Assembly: GCA_023261525.1 (NCBI GenBank) | Contig: JAHFOU010000050.1 | Location: forward strand, 1-10,611 | DNA: 10,611 nucleotides | Reading direction: 5' to 3' | Source: Planctomycetota bacterium | GTDB taxonomy: Bacteria > Planctomycetota > SBBH01 > JAHFOU01 | In this document: piece after piece, positions 1 through 6,242 of the stretch | Numbering within the stretch: the stretch's first letter is position 1 | Layout of the letters: the number at the start of each line of letters is the position of its first letter | Translations under genes and position numbers: made by a program | Notes under the pieces: generated by a model | Database searches by the model: none | Told to the model about the DNA's origin: nothing | What the model saw: the letters and a program-made list of their open reading frames with translations, nothing else

Positions 1-1536
1 GTCAAGTACGAGTTGCCGCAGCTCGAGCCGATTCTGGCCGATACCTACGGCGTCATCGCGTATCAGGAACAGGTGATGCGCATCTCCAACGTGCTGGCCG
101 GTTTCACGCTCGGCGAAGCCGACATCCTTCGCAAGGCGATGGGCAAGAAGAACGCGGAGGTGATGCAGAAGCAGCGGGCGAAGTTCGTCGACGGCGCCAA
201 GAAGAACGGCGTGGCGGACAAGAAGGCGACGCACATCTTCGATCTGATGGAGCACTTCGCCGGCTACGGCTTCAACAAGGCCCACTCCACGGCCTACGCC
301 ATCATCTGCTACCAGACCGCCTGGCTGAAGGCCCACCACCCGGCCGAGTTCATGGCGGCGGCCCTGACCAGCGTGATGGAAAGGACCGAGAAGGTGGCCT
401 TCTACCTGGACGAGTGCCGCAAGATGGGGATGGAGGTCCTGCCGCCCTCGGTGAACGAGAGCGCGCTGACCTTCACCGTGCCCGCGCCGGGGAAGATCCG
501 CTTCGGCCTGGGGGCCGTGCGCAAGGTGGGGGACAAGGCCGTGCAGTCCGTCCTGGACGCCCGCAAGGCGGGGCCCTTCCGCTCCCTCTCCGACCTCTGC
601 GGGCGGGTGGACCTGAGGCTGCTCAACACCGGCGTGCTGGAACAGCTGGTGAAGGCCGGGGCCTTCGACGCCTGGGGGTTCCGCCGGGCCCAGCTGGCCG
701 CCGGGGTGGAGGAGGCCATCCGCCTGGCCCAGTCCGCCCAGGAGGACAAGCGCCGCGGCCAGGGCAACCTGTTCGGGGCCTCGCCCGCGGAGGGGGAGGC
801 CCTGCCTGCCATCCCCGAATGGCCGGAGGGACAGCGTCTGGCCCACGAGAAGGAGGCCCTGGGCTTCTACGTCAGCAGTCATCCCCTGGCCCGCCATGAG
901 AAGCCCCTGAGGCGCTTCGCCTCGGTCACGACCGCCGGCCTTGCCAAGATGGAGCAGGACAGGGAGGTGATCCTGGGGGGCGTCATCTCCAAGTACAAGC
1001 GCACCACCGCTAAGCGCGGCAAGTCCGAGGGGGACCGGATGGCCATCCTCACCCTGGAGGATCTGGACGGCACCTGCGAGGCGGTGGTCTTCCCTGGGAC
1101 CTATGCCGAGACCGCCCAATACCTGGGCGCGGACCGCCTGGTCTTCCTGCAGGGGAAGGTGGACCGCCGGCGCGAGGAGCCCAGCCTGAAGGTGAACGCC
1201 GTGGTGCCCATGGAGAAGGCCTTCGAGACCTTCACCAGCGGGGTGACGGTGCGTCCCCCGTCGGGAGCCGACGAGGCCTGGCTGCTGGAGCTGCGTCGGA
1301 CCCTCCGCGAGCACGCCGGGGAATGCCCGGTCTACCTGGAGTTCGAGGGCCGTGCGGTCAGCGAACGGACGGTCATGGTGGGCAACGACCTCTTCGTGAC
1401 GCCCTCCCGCCCCCTGGTGGAGGCCCTGGAGGCCCTGGCGGGGGAGGCCCGGGTGGTCCTGGCTGTCCGCCGCAGGATCGCCGAGCCGGCCCGGGGGAGC
1501 GCCCCCAAGGCGGCCGCGAGCAACATCCCGTTCTAG
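1..1536 (+). CDS. dnaE: DNA polymerase III subunit alpha, C-terminal part (partial, 5' end outside window)
   Basis: This is the replicative polymerase subunit that extends DNA as part of the polymerase III holoenzyme. The window opens in frame inside the gene, so base 1 is the first base of a codon and no start is visible; 511 codons plus a TAG stop are present. Seen near fragment residues 21-26 is YQEQVM, followed by an LRKAMGKK segment and GFNKAHSTAYA around residue 90; these are hallmark finger-domain stretches of bacterial DnaE. A helix-hairpin-helix region follows, then an OB-fold around residues 320-400 (from VILGGVISKYK). The short C-terminal tail after the OB-fold corresponds to the region that contacts tau in other bacteria. 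The PHP and palm domains with the catalytic aspartates lie upstream, outside the window. The OB-fold indicates the DnaE1/DnaE type, not PolC. No frameshift is visible. It converges on the pilin gene, with a hairpin terminator 21 bases after the stop. Confidence 0.96.
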   Translation, partial: VKYELPQLEPILADTYGVIAYQEQVMRISNVLAGFTLGEADILRKAMGKKNAEVMQKQRAKFVDGAKKNGVADKKATHIFDLMEHFAGYGFNKAHSTAYAIICYQTAWLKAHHPAEFMAAALTSVMERTEKVAFYLDECRKMGMEVLPPSVNESALTFTVPAPGKIRFGLGAVRKVGDKAVQSVLDARKAGPFRSLSDLCGRVDLRLLNTGVLEQLVKAGAFDAWGFRRAQLAAGVEEAIRLAQSAQEDKRRGQGNLFGASPAEGEALPAIPEWPEGQRLAHEKEALGFYVSSHPLARHEKPLRRFASVTTAGLAKMEQDREVILGGVISKYKRTTAKRGKSEGDRMAILTLEDLDGTCEAVVFPGTYAETAQYLGADRLVFLQGKVDRRREEPSLKVNAVVPMEKAFETFTSGVTVRPPSGADEAWLLELRRTLREHAGECPVYLEFEGRAVSERTVMVGNDLFVTPSRPLVEALEALAGEARVVLAVRRRIAEPARGSAPKAAASNIPF

Positions 1537-1556
1537 TTCCCCAGGGGTTAAAAGGA

Positions 1557-1603
1557 AAATCCCTCGGGCGCCTTCCGCTCTCGCGGCGCTGCCCGAAGGA
1601 TTT
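1557..1603. terminator. Probable bidirectional intrinsic terminator between dnaE and the pilin gene
   Basis: An imperfect inverted repeat runs from AAATCC (1557) to GGATTT (ending 1603). Its arms contain CGGGC-GCC and GGC-GCT-GCCCG, separated by a short loop region. Read on the minus strand, the stem is followed by TTTTCCTTTTAA, a good U-tract for ending the pilin transcript. Read on the plus strand, it is followed by a weaker TTTCTAT. It lies in the 105-base gap between the convergent dnaE and pilin genes and so probably serves both. The arms contain a mismatch and a bulge, so stability is judged by eye only. Confidence 0.7.
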
Positions 1604-1608
1604 CTATC

Positions 1609-1634
1609 GCCCGGCCCCTCGCGAGGGGCCCGGC
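1609..1634. repeat. Perfect GC-rich palindrome next to the terminator
   Basis: An 18-base perfect palindrome, GGCCCCTCGCGAGGGGCC, lies at 1613-1630. It can be extended to 1609-1634 across one mismatch (GCC...GGC). It sits 8 bases past the pilin stop codon on the minus strand and just before the bidirectional terminator. In RNA it would form a very stable hairpin with almost no loop relaxation, possibly a second terminator stem or a 3'-end stabiliser of the pilin mRNA. As DNA it could be a protein site. It has no U-tract of its own. Confidence 0.6.
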
Positions 1635-1641
1635 AGTGGTT

Positions 1642-1860
1642 CTAGAAGTTGTTGATGCTCTTCGTCTTCTCGGAATCCGGATCCCCGGCACTGCCCGGGT
1701 TGACGTCCTGGCCCTGCAGCTGCTTGGTGGAGGCGCTGAAGAGCTCACGGATCTGGTTTCCGAAGATGCTCACCACGGCGATGGAGGCGATGGCCACCAG
1801 CGCCACGATGATGATGTACTCGGTCATCCCCTGGCCGGAGCGGCGGTGACGAATGGGCAT
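1642..1860 (-). CDS. Flp-family type IVb pilin-like protein
   Basis: A 72-residue small prepilin. The N-terminus is a short basic leader (MPIRHRRSG) followed by QGMTEY and a hydrophobic helix of about 22 residues (IIIVALVAIASIAVVSIFG). Cutting after Gly9 would give a mature protein with Glu at +5 and Tyr at +6, the arrangement recognised by type IVb prepilin peptidases in Flp pilins. After the helix comes a short hydrophilic tail rich in S, D, N and K. The family forms Tad/Flp-type surface filaments or minor pilins. No Tad assembly genes are in the window, so it is an orphan here. An in-frame ATG at 1881 exists, but 1860 is preferred: AGGAG (complement of 1871-1875) stands 10 bases before it, and the predicted transcript start near 1885 would leave almost no leader for the upstream ATG. 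It has its own promoter and a downstream terminator, so it is probably monocistronic, with possible readthrough from rpmB. Confidence 0.8.
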   Translation of the reverse strand: MPIRHRRSGQGMTEYIIIVALVAIASIAVVSIFGNQIRELFSASTKQLQGQDVNPGSAGDPDSEKTKSINNF

Positions 1861-1870
1861 GGGGTTGAGT

Positions 1871-1875
1871 CTCCT
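1871..1875 (-). promoter_or_regulatory. Shine-Dalgarno site deciding the pilin start
   Basis: The minus strand reads AGGAG here, 10 bases before the ATG at 1860. It overlaps the coding sequence that would follow the alternative ATG at 1881, which has no comparable site of its own, so it favours the shorter protein. Confidence 0.65.
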
Positions 1876-1891
1876 AAGCATGTCGAGAGGT

Positions 1892-1920
1892 AGTATACCG
1901 CAGGGGAAGGGGGGTGTCAA
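1892..1920 (-). promoter_or_regulatory. Near-consensus sigma-70 promoter of the pilin gene
   Basis: On the minus strand there is a perfect TTGACA -35 box (1920-1915), a 17-base spacer and TATACT as the -10 box (1897-1892). That is 11 of 12 consensus bases with ideal spacing. Transcription would begin near 1885, giving a leader of about 25 bases to the ATG at 1860. The -35 box contains the TGA stop codon of rpmB (1919-1917). The spacer begins with six C residues, then TT and four more C residues. This predicts strong expression by the housekeeping sigma factor. Confidence 0.8.
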
Positions 1921-2147
1921 CCCGCCTTGGTGACGCGTCCGGAGCGCAGACAGGCGGCGCAGACCCGGATCCTGCAGCGGCGACCTTCCACAACGGCATG
2001 TACCCGCTGGAGGTTAGGGCGAAAGCGGCGCTTGGAGATTCCCGTGGTCTTGAGGCCGATGCCCCCCGTGCGCTTCGGCAGACCGCGGCGGGCAATCTGG
2101 TTGCCGACGGCAGGGGACTTCTGGCAGATGAAACAGGACTGGGGCAT
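1917..2147 (-). CDS. rpmB: 50S ribosomal protein L28, zinc-ribbon (four-cysteine) form
   Basis: A 76-residue basic protein of normal L28 length. The N-terminal CFIC followed by KSPAVGNQIA, the central SKRRFRPNLQRV block and the C-terminal RIRVCAACLRSG are diagnostic of bacterial L28. Cys5/Cys8 and Cys63/Cys66 form two CxxC pairs, the zinc-binding version; many bacteria have a cysteine-free version instead. L28 is a small component of the large ribosomal subunit. ATG at 2147 is the only sensible start because the family begins just before the first CxxC. There is no Shine-Dalgarno sequence. A TATAAT box lies 10 bases before the ATG, so the mRNA leader should be only a few bases long. The usual partner rpmG is not adjacent. 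The gene is divergent from the receiver-HEAT gene across a 65-base region. Confidence 0.93.
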   Translation of the reverse strand: MPQSCFICQKSPAVGNQIARRGLPKRTGGIGLKTTGISKRRFRPNLQRVHAVVEGRRCRIRVCAACLRSGRVTKAG

Positions 2148-2157
2148 GAGGCCGGGG

Positions 2158-2185
2158 ATTATACGCCGAACTCGCCGGGTGAAAA
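2158..2185 (-). promoter_or_regulatory. rpmB promoter, predicted nearly leaderless
   Basis: On the minus strand there is a perfect TATAAT -10 box (2163-2158). Sixteen bases further upstream is TTTTCA (2185-2180), which matches the -35 consensus at 4 of 6 positions. Transcription would start near 2151, leaving roughly 3-4 bases before the ATG at 2147. The -35 box overlaps, on the opposite strand, the -35 box of the divergent receiver gene. Confidence 0.7.
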
Positions 2186-2206
2186 GGACTTTCGTCCTGC
2201 TACACT
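2179..2206 (+). promoter_or_regulatory. Extended -10 promoter of the signalling operon, predicted leaderless
   Basis: TACACT (2201-2206) is preceded by TGC (2198-2200), which makes an extended -10 element (TGn). GTGAAA (2179-2184), 16 bases upstream, matches 4 of 6 bases of the -35 consensus. Only six bases separate the -10 box from the ATG at 2213, so the expected transcription start falls on or beside the A of the start codon. An inverted repeat AGGAC-TTTC-GTCCT (2185-2198) fills the spacer and could be an operator or chance. Confidence 0.6.
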
Positions 2207-2212
2207 GTAGGG

Positions 2213-3766
2213 ATGCCTTCCCAGCCGCCCCTGGTCCTTGTGGCGGACGACGTTGCCTCCCTGCGCCTCCTCTATGCCACCCTGCTGACGGGCGAGGGGT
2301 ACCGGGTCGTCGAGGCCCGGGACGGGGTGGAGGCCCTGGAGAGGATCCGGGCCGACCATCCCGCGCTCATGATCCTGGACATCTCGATGCCCCGCATGGA
2401 CGGCATCCAGGTGCTGGAGGCCCTCCGGAAGTCGGGCAGCCGCATCCCGGCCCTGGTCATCACCGCCCACAAGGAGCGCGAGACCGTGCTGGCCGCGGCC
2501 CAGCAGGGCATCGTGTCCTACCTGACCAAGCCCATCAACATCTCGGAGTTCCGCGACCGGGTGCGCAAGACCCTGATCGAGCACGGGGCCCTGAAGGCAG
2601 GGAGCGCTTCGGGGAGCGGGGCCGGGGCCGCCCAGACCGCCCTGGATGCGGCGTCCCAGGAATGGCTGTCCAAGGCGCCGGCGGAAGGATGGACCCTCCA
2701 GCGCCTGGACGACTTCCTCCAGGCCGGGGAGGATCTCGGGGACCTGGTGGCCTCGATCGCCATCGCCGCCGACGGCGAGATGCCCCACGAGCCCAGCCGG
2801 GCGGAGCGCCTGGCCCAGATGCCCCCGGCCCTGGCCCTGGCCAAGCTGAGGATCGCGTTCCAGCGGGGGGACCCCCAGGTCCGCGGGGCGGTCCTCGACC
2901 TCCTGCCCGCGGGAGCCAAGGAGATCGACCGCGCGGGGGTGATCCGGGAGTTCATGGGGGAGTCCCACCCCCTGGTGCGGGCCAAGGTCCTTGCCGCCGC
3001 CGGTTCGCTGAAGGAGGTCGAGTCCGTCAAGCTCCTCCTGCCCCTGCTCGACGACCCGCGTCCGGAGGTCGTCCGGGGGATGCTGGACCTGCTCGACGGC
3101 TTCGGGTGGCTGAAGCTGTTCGAGCCCGTCCTGGAGTCCTATGCGCTTTCCCAGCGGGAAGTGCCCGAGGCGGTCTGCGAGCGGCTCCGGGGCCAGCCCT
3201 CGTCCCATATCCTGGACCGGATGCGGGGCGTCCTGCGGGGAGGGGATTCGGGGGTTCGCGCCGCGGCGGCCCGCTTGGCCTCCCGGCTGGGCTGGCCCGA
3301 GGCGCGCCGGATGACGGAGTCCGCCCTGTCCGATCCGGAGCCCCTGGTCCGCGCGGCGGCGGTGGAAGGCCTGCTCGCCTGCGGGGACCGGCGCGGGGCC
3401 GGCCTGGTCTTCGAGTTGGCGACGGATCCGGATCCCGCGGTGCTGAGGTCCCTGGCCCGCGCCGCCGAGGCGGCCTCCTTCCGCCCCGAGACCCGGCGCC
3501 TCCTCCAGCGGGCCGCGGAGTTGAGCGTCGAGGCCCGTGCCGCCCTCCCGGGCCTGCTGGCCCGCCTGGAGACCTCCCCTTCGGATCTGCCGGCCCTGCT
3601 CCTCCAGGACCTCCGCTCAGGGGAGGCCAGCCGGGCCGCCCTGGTCCGCCTGGCCGGGGTGCTGGGTTCCAAGGAGCCCCTGCCGCCGGGTCCCCTGGGG
3701 CCCGTCATGGCCAAGGCCTGGGCGGACCACCTGGCCGGGCTCCTGCTGAAGACGGAGGGGTCGTGA
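2213..3766 (+). CDS. Response-regulator receiver domain fused to a HEAT-repeat region
   Basis: A 517-residue soluble protein. Residues 5-122 are a complete CheY-like receiver: acidic pair Asp12/Asp13, phospho-acceptor Asp56 in ILDISMPRMDG, Thr84, and Lys106 in TKP. A linker rich in Gly, Ser and Ala (about 127-146) leads to an all-helical region to the end. Within it, motifs of the form D-P-x-V-R-x-A-x-x-L-L recur near residues 220, 252, 280, 344, 373 and 405 (for example SDPEPLVRAAAVEGLL). This is the signature of HEAT/PBS-lyase-type repeats, which make curved protein-binding scaffolds. There is no DNA-binding, GGDEF or AAA+ output domain. It is the first gene of an operon with the histidine kinase, overlapping it by GTGA, so the kinase probably phosphorylates Asp56. 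The inferred output is a phosphorylation-controlled protein interaction. ATG 2213 is supported by the immediate start of the receiver fold; there is no usable Shine-Dalgarno sequence. Confidence 0.85.
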   Translation: MPSQPPLVLVADDVASLRLLYATLLTGEGYRVVEARDGVEALERIRADHPALMILDISMPRMDGIQVLEALRKSGSRIPALVITAHKERETVLAAAQQGIVSYLTKPINISEFRDRVRKTLIEHGALKAGSASGSGAGAAQTALDAASQEWLSKAPAEGWTLQRLDDFLQAGEDLGDLVASIAIAADGEMPHEPSRAERLAQMPPALALAKLRIAFQRGDPQVRGAVLDLLPAGAKEIDRAGVIREFMGESHPLVRAKVLAAAGSLKEVESVKLLLPLLDDPRPEVVRGMLDLLDGFGWLKLFEPVLESYALSQREVPEAVCERLRGQPSSHILDRMRGVLRGGDSGVRAAAARLASRLGWPEARRMTESALSDPEPLVRAAAVEGLLACGDRRGAGLVFELATDPDPAVLRSLARAAEAASFRPETRRLLQRAAELSVEARAALPGLLARLETSPSDLPALLLQDLRSGEASRAALVRLAGVLGSKEPLPPGPLGPVMAKAWADHLAGLLLKTEGS

Positions 3767-5331
3767 CCCCACCGAGCGAGGACAGCACCGTCGTGCTCTC
3801 TTCCGGTCGGGGGCCGGGCCTGGTTTCCCGGGGGATCCAGGCGGGGACCCTGGACGGCCTCGTGAACCTGATCCTGGAGACGGCGGCCCTGAACGACGCG
3901 GGGGTCCTCATCTTCCGCGCCCTGAAGCGGATCGAGGACGTCTTCCCCAAGGCCGTCCGGGGGGCCCATATCGATCTTCAGGCCGGGGGGCGGCGCCTGC
4001 ATGCCGGGTCCTGGGTCCGGGGCGGGGCGGCGGCCGGCCCCCTGCGGGAGGAGGCCCTGTCCCAGTTCACGGCCTCGGGCTGCGGCCTTCTCCTCCCGCT
4101 CCTGGAACCCGGGCCCGTCTCGGTGATCCTGGCGCCGATCCGGACGCGGGGACGCATCACGGGGGCCCTGTACCTGGAGTCCGCTCCCGGCGGGGAGCCC
4201 TTCACCGATGCCGACCTCCGCTTGGCCACGGCCGCGGCCATGGCCGTGACCGTCGGCCTGGACAACAGCCAGCTCTATTCGGAACTGCTGACCAGCCTGG
4301 AGTTCAACGAAGGCATCCTCCAGGGGCTGGGGAGCGGGCTGTTGGCGGTGGATGCCGCCGGCGTGGTCCGCAAGGTGAACGGGGTCGGGCTGGAGCTCCT
4401 GGGCCTGCATGCCGTGGACGTCCTGCGCCGCCCCCTGTCCGAGATCCCGGCCCTGGCGCCCCTGGTCCCCCTGGCCCGCAAGGTGCTCCAGACGGGGGAG
4501 CGCCTGGACCGCCAGGAGCTGGACCTGACGCGCAAGGAGGGCCAGACCCCCTTCGGCGTCACCCTGGTGCCGCTGAAGACCCCTTCGGGGAGCGTCGACG
4601 GGGTCATCGCGAATTTCCGGGACCTGACCCAGGTCCGCCGCCTGGCCGAGCTGGTGCGGCGCGGCCAGCGCCTGGCCGCACTGGGGGAGATGGCCGCCGG
4701 GGTGGCCCACGAGATCCGCAATCCCCTCAACTCCATCCGCGGGTTCGTGGAGATCATCCTCGAACGAACCCAGGGGGAGGACCGTCGCTACATGCAGATC
4801 GTCGTGGAGGAGGTGGAGCGCATCAATCATATCGTCGGGGGGATGCTGGATTTCGCCCGCCAGCAGGATTTCCCCCGGGTGCCCACCGACCTGTCCAAGG
4901 TGCTCCTGCGCGCCCAGGCCCTCGTCGCCGCCTCGGCCGAGCGCGCCCATGTGCGCCTCACGTCCCAGGTCCCCGAGACCTGCAGGGTCCTGGGGCATGC
5001 GGACAAGCTGGAGCAGGTCTTCCTGAACCTCCTGCAGAATGCGGTGGAGGCCATCGCCGGCGGCGGGGACGTCGCCCTTTCGGCGGCGCCCGCGTCCGAA
5101 GCCGGCGTGCCCGGGTGGACCGTGCGGGTGTCCGACACGGGGGCGGGGATCCCCCCGGAGGACCTGGAGAAGCTCTTCAGCCCCTTCTTCACCCGCAAGG
5201 AGAAGGGCACCGGCCTGGGCCTGGCCGTCTGCCACCGCATCGTCGAGGCCCACGGGGGCCGCATCGAGGTGGAGAGCCGGCCCGGCCAGGGGACCGTCTT
5301 CTCCGTCTGGCTTCCCGGGGTGCCGTCGTGA
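3763..5331 (+). CDS. Soluble GAF-PAS sensor histidine kinase
   Basis: A 522-residue sensor kinase with no membrane segment, so probably cytoplasmic. Residues about 20-170 resemble a GAF domain (ending LRLATAAAMAVTVGLDNSQLY), and about 180-295 a PAS domain (GILQGLGSGLLAVDAAG onward). These are followed by a HisKA dimerisation domain with phospho-acceptor His316 in VAHEIRNPLNS, and a HATPase domain with the N-box NLLQNAVEA (Asn426), SDTGAGIP (Asp458) and GTGLGLAV (from Gly482). All catalytic motifs are intact, and the kinase core is of the NtrB/PAS type. The start chosen is GTG at 3763, which overlaps the upstream TGA by four bases and is preceded by GGAGGGG at 3754-3760. The reading frame stays open far upstream, but that part lies over the receiver gene and is a shadow. 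The likely partner is the receiver-HEAT protein. The ligand of GAF or PAS cannot be told from the sequence. Confidence 0.9.
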   Translation: MTPPSEDSTVVLSSGRGPGLVSRGIQAGTLDGLVNLILETAALNDAGVLIFRALKRIEDVFPKAVRGAHIDLQAGGRRLHAGSWVRGGAAAGPLREEALSQFTASGCGLLLPLLEPGPVSVILAPIRTRGRITGALYLESAPGGEPFTDADLRLATAAAMAVTVGLDNSQLYSELLTSLEFNEGILQGLGSGLLAVDAAGVVRKVNGVGLELLGLHAVDVLRRPLSEIPALAPLVPLARKVLQTGERLDRQELDLTRKEGQTPFGVTLVPLKTPSGSVDGVIANFRDLTQVRRLAELVRRGQRLAALGEMAAGVAHEIRNPLNSIRGFVEIILERTQGEDRRYMQIVVEEVERINHIVGGMLDFARQQDFPRVPTDLSKVLLRAQALVAASAERAHVRLTSQVPETCRVLGHADKLEQVFLNLLQNAVEAIAGGGDVALSAAPASEAGVPGWTVRVSDTGAGIPPEDLEKLFSPFFTRKEKGTGLGLAVCHRIVEAHGGRIEVESRPGQGTVFSVWLPGVPS

Positions 5332-6209
5332 TCGCGCCGCCCAAGTGGCTCTCCGGCATCTTCAACCGGTGGCTGACCGCCCCCGTCGCCCGGTACGAGC
5401 TGAGGATCCCCAACGACCTCCAGAACCTGAGGAAGTACATCCAGAAGGGGGACGTGATCCTGGTCGAGGGGGACCAGCGCGTCAGCCAGATCGTCAAGTA
5501 CCTGACCCAGTCCTGCTGGTCCCATGCCTGTCTCTACATCGGTGACGAGATCCTGAGCCATCCCGGCCCGTTTAGGGACCTGGCGGTCCAGAAGCACGGC
5601 GAGGCCGCCTGCCGCCACCTCTTCGTCGAGGCCACCATCGAGGAGGGGGTCGTGGCCTCTCCCCTGGACAAGTACATCAACCTGAACATCCGGATCTGCC
5701 GCCCCTTCCGGATCGAGCCGGAGGACCTCCAGGTCGTGATCGACACCGCCGTCGACCACCTCGGCTTCCGCTACGACATGGGCAACCTCTTCGACCTGGC
5801 GCGCTACCTCCTGCCGGTCAAGCTCGTGCCGTCGAGGCTCGGCCGCAAGGCCCTGACCTTCGGCTCCGGGGAGCCCACCGAGACCATCTGCTCGGCCATG
5901 ATCGCCAAGGCCTTCCAGAAGGCCCGCTTCCCCATCCTCCCGCACGTGTCGGACGTGAAGGCCGACGACTCCATCCTGGGGCGCTTCTTCGAGGAGGGCG
6001 ACCGTGCCCTCCGCCAGGTCTTCTCCCTGAACGACCCGACCCTGGTGGTCCCGCGGGACTACGATCTCTCCCCGTACTTCCAGGTGGTCAAGTTCAACAT
6101 GATCGAGGGCAAGCTCTTCCAGTACAAGAACCTCGTCTGGCAGGACCAGGTCGAGAAGGCGCGGCGCGAGGCCGAGGCCCAGAAGGGCCAGATCCCGCAC
6201 TCGGACTAG
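5328..6209 (+). CDS. YiiX-like permuted NlpC/P60 (papain-like) hydrolase
   Basis: A 293-residue protein without signal peptide or membrane segment. It shows the ordered motifs of the permuted NlpC/P60 superfamily (YiiX/YebB, poxvirus G6R, LRAT-like): KGDVILVEG with Gly41-Asp42, then WSHACLYIGD with His66, FVEATIEEGV with Glu101, and ETICSAMIAKAF with Cys188. His66, Glu101 and Cys188 are the presumed catalytic residues. Known members cleave or transfer amide or ester bonds in peptides or lipids; the substrate here is unknown. The C-terminus is charged and possibly coiled (VEKARREAEAQK). The start is GTG 5328, overlapping the kinase stop by GTGA, the same coupling as the previous pair, with GGGG at 5317-5320 as a weak Shine-Dalgarno sequence. 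Co-translation with the kinase and receiver suggests it is an effector or target of that pair; this is inference. Confidence 0.75.
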   Translation: MIAPPKWLSGIFNRWLTAPVARYELRIPNDLQNLRKYIQKGDVILVEGDQRVSQIVKYLTQSCWSHACLYIGDEILSHPGPFRDLAVQKHGEAACRHLFVEATIEEGVVASPLDKYINLNIRICRPFRIEPEDLQVVIDTAVDHLGFRYDMGNLFDLARYLLPVKLVPSRLGRKALTFGSGEPTETICSAMIAKAFQKARFPILPHVSDVKADDSILGRFFEEGDRALRQVFSLNDPTLVVPRDYDLSPYFQVVKFNMIEGKLFQYKNLVWQDQVEKARREAEAQKGQIPHSD

Positions 6210-6229
6210 CGGCAGGCCCGGCAGGCCCC

Positions 6230-6235
6230 TACACT
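6230..6235 (+). promoter_or_regulatory. -10-like box immediately before pheS
   Basis: TACACT stands seven bases before the ATG of pheS, the same hexamer and nearly the same distance as before the receiver gene. No good -35 box is seen; the hexamer at 17-base spacing is TAGCGG, beginning with the stop codon of the upstream gene. No Shine-Dalgarno sequence lies before the ATG, so a leaderless transcript is suggested. Confidence 0.5.
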
Positions 6236-6242
6236 TCCCGCC

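Noticed and set aside
1861..1920. Longer pilin starting at 1881 or further upstream
   Set aside because: The promoter would start transcription near 1885, and the only good Shine-Dalgarno site serves the ATG at 1860. The start at 1920 lies inside the promoter.
1927..3762. Long open frame upstream of, and continuous with, the histidine kinase
   Set aside because: It has the low-complexity Pro/Gly/Arg composition of a shadow in high-GC DNA and covers the clear receiver-HEAT gene in another frame. The kinase has its own GTG start with a Shine-Dalgarno site.
3139..5253. Long minus-strand open frame opposite the kinase
   Set aside because: It is antisense to intact kinase motifs, is rich in repeated Gly/Gln/His/Leu typical of frame shadows, and has no recognisable domain.
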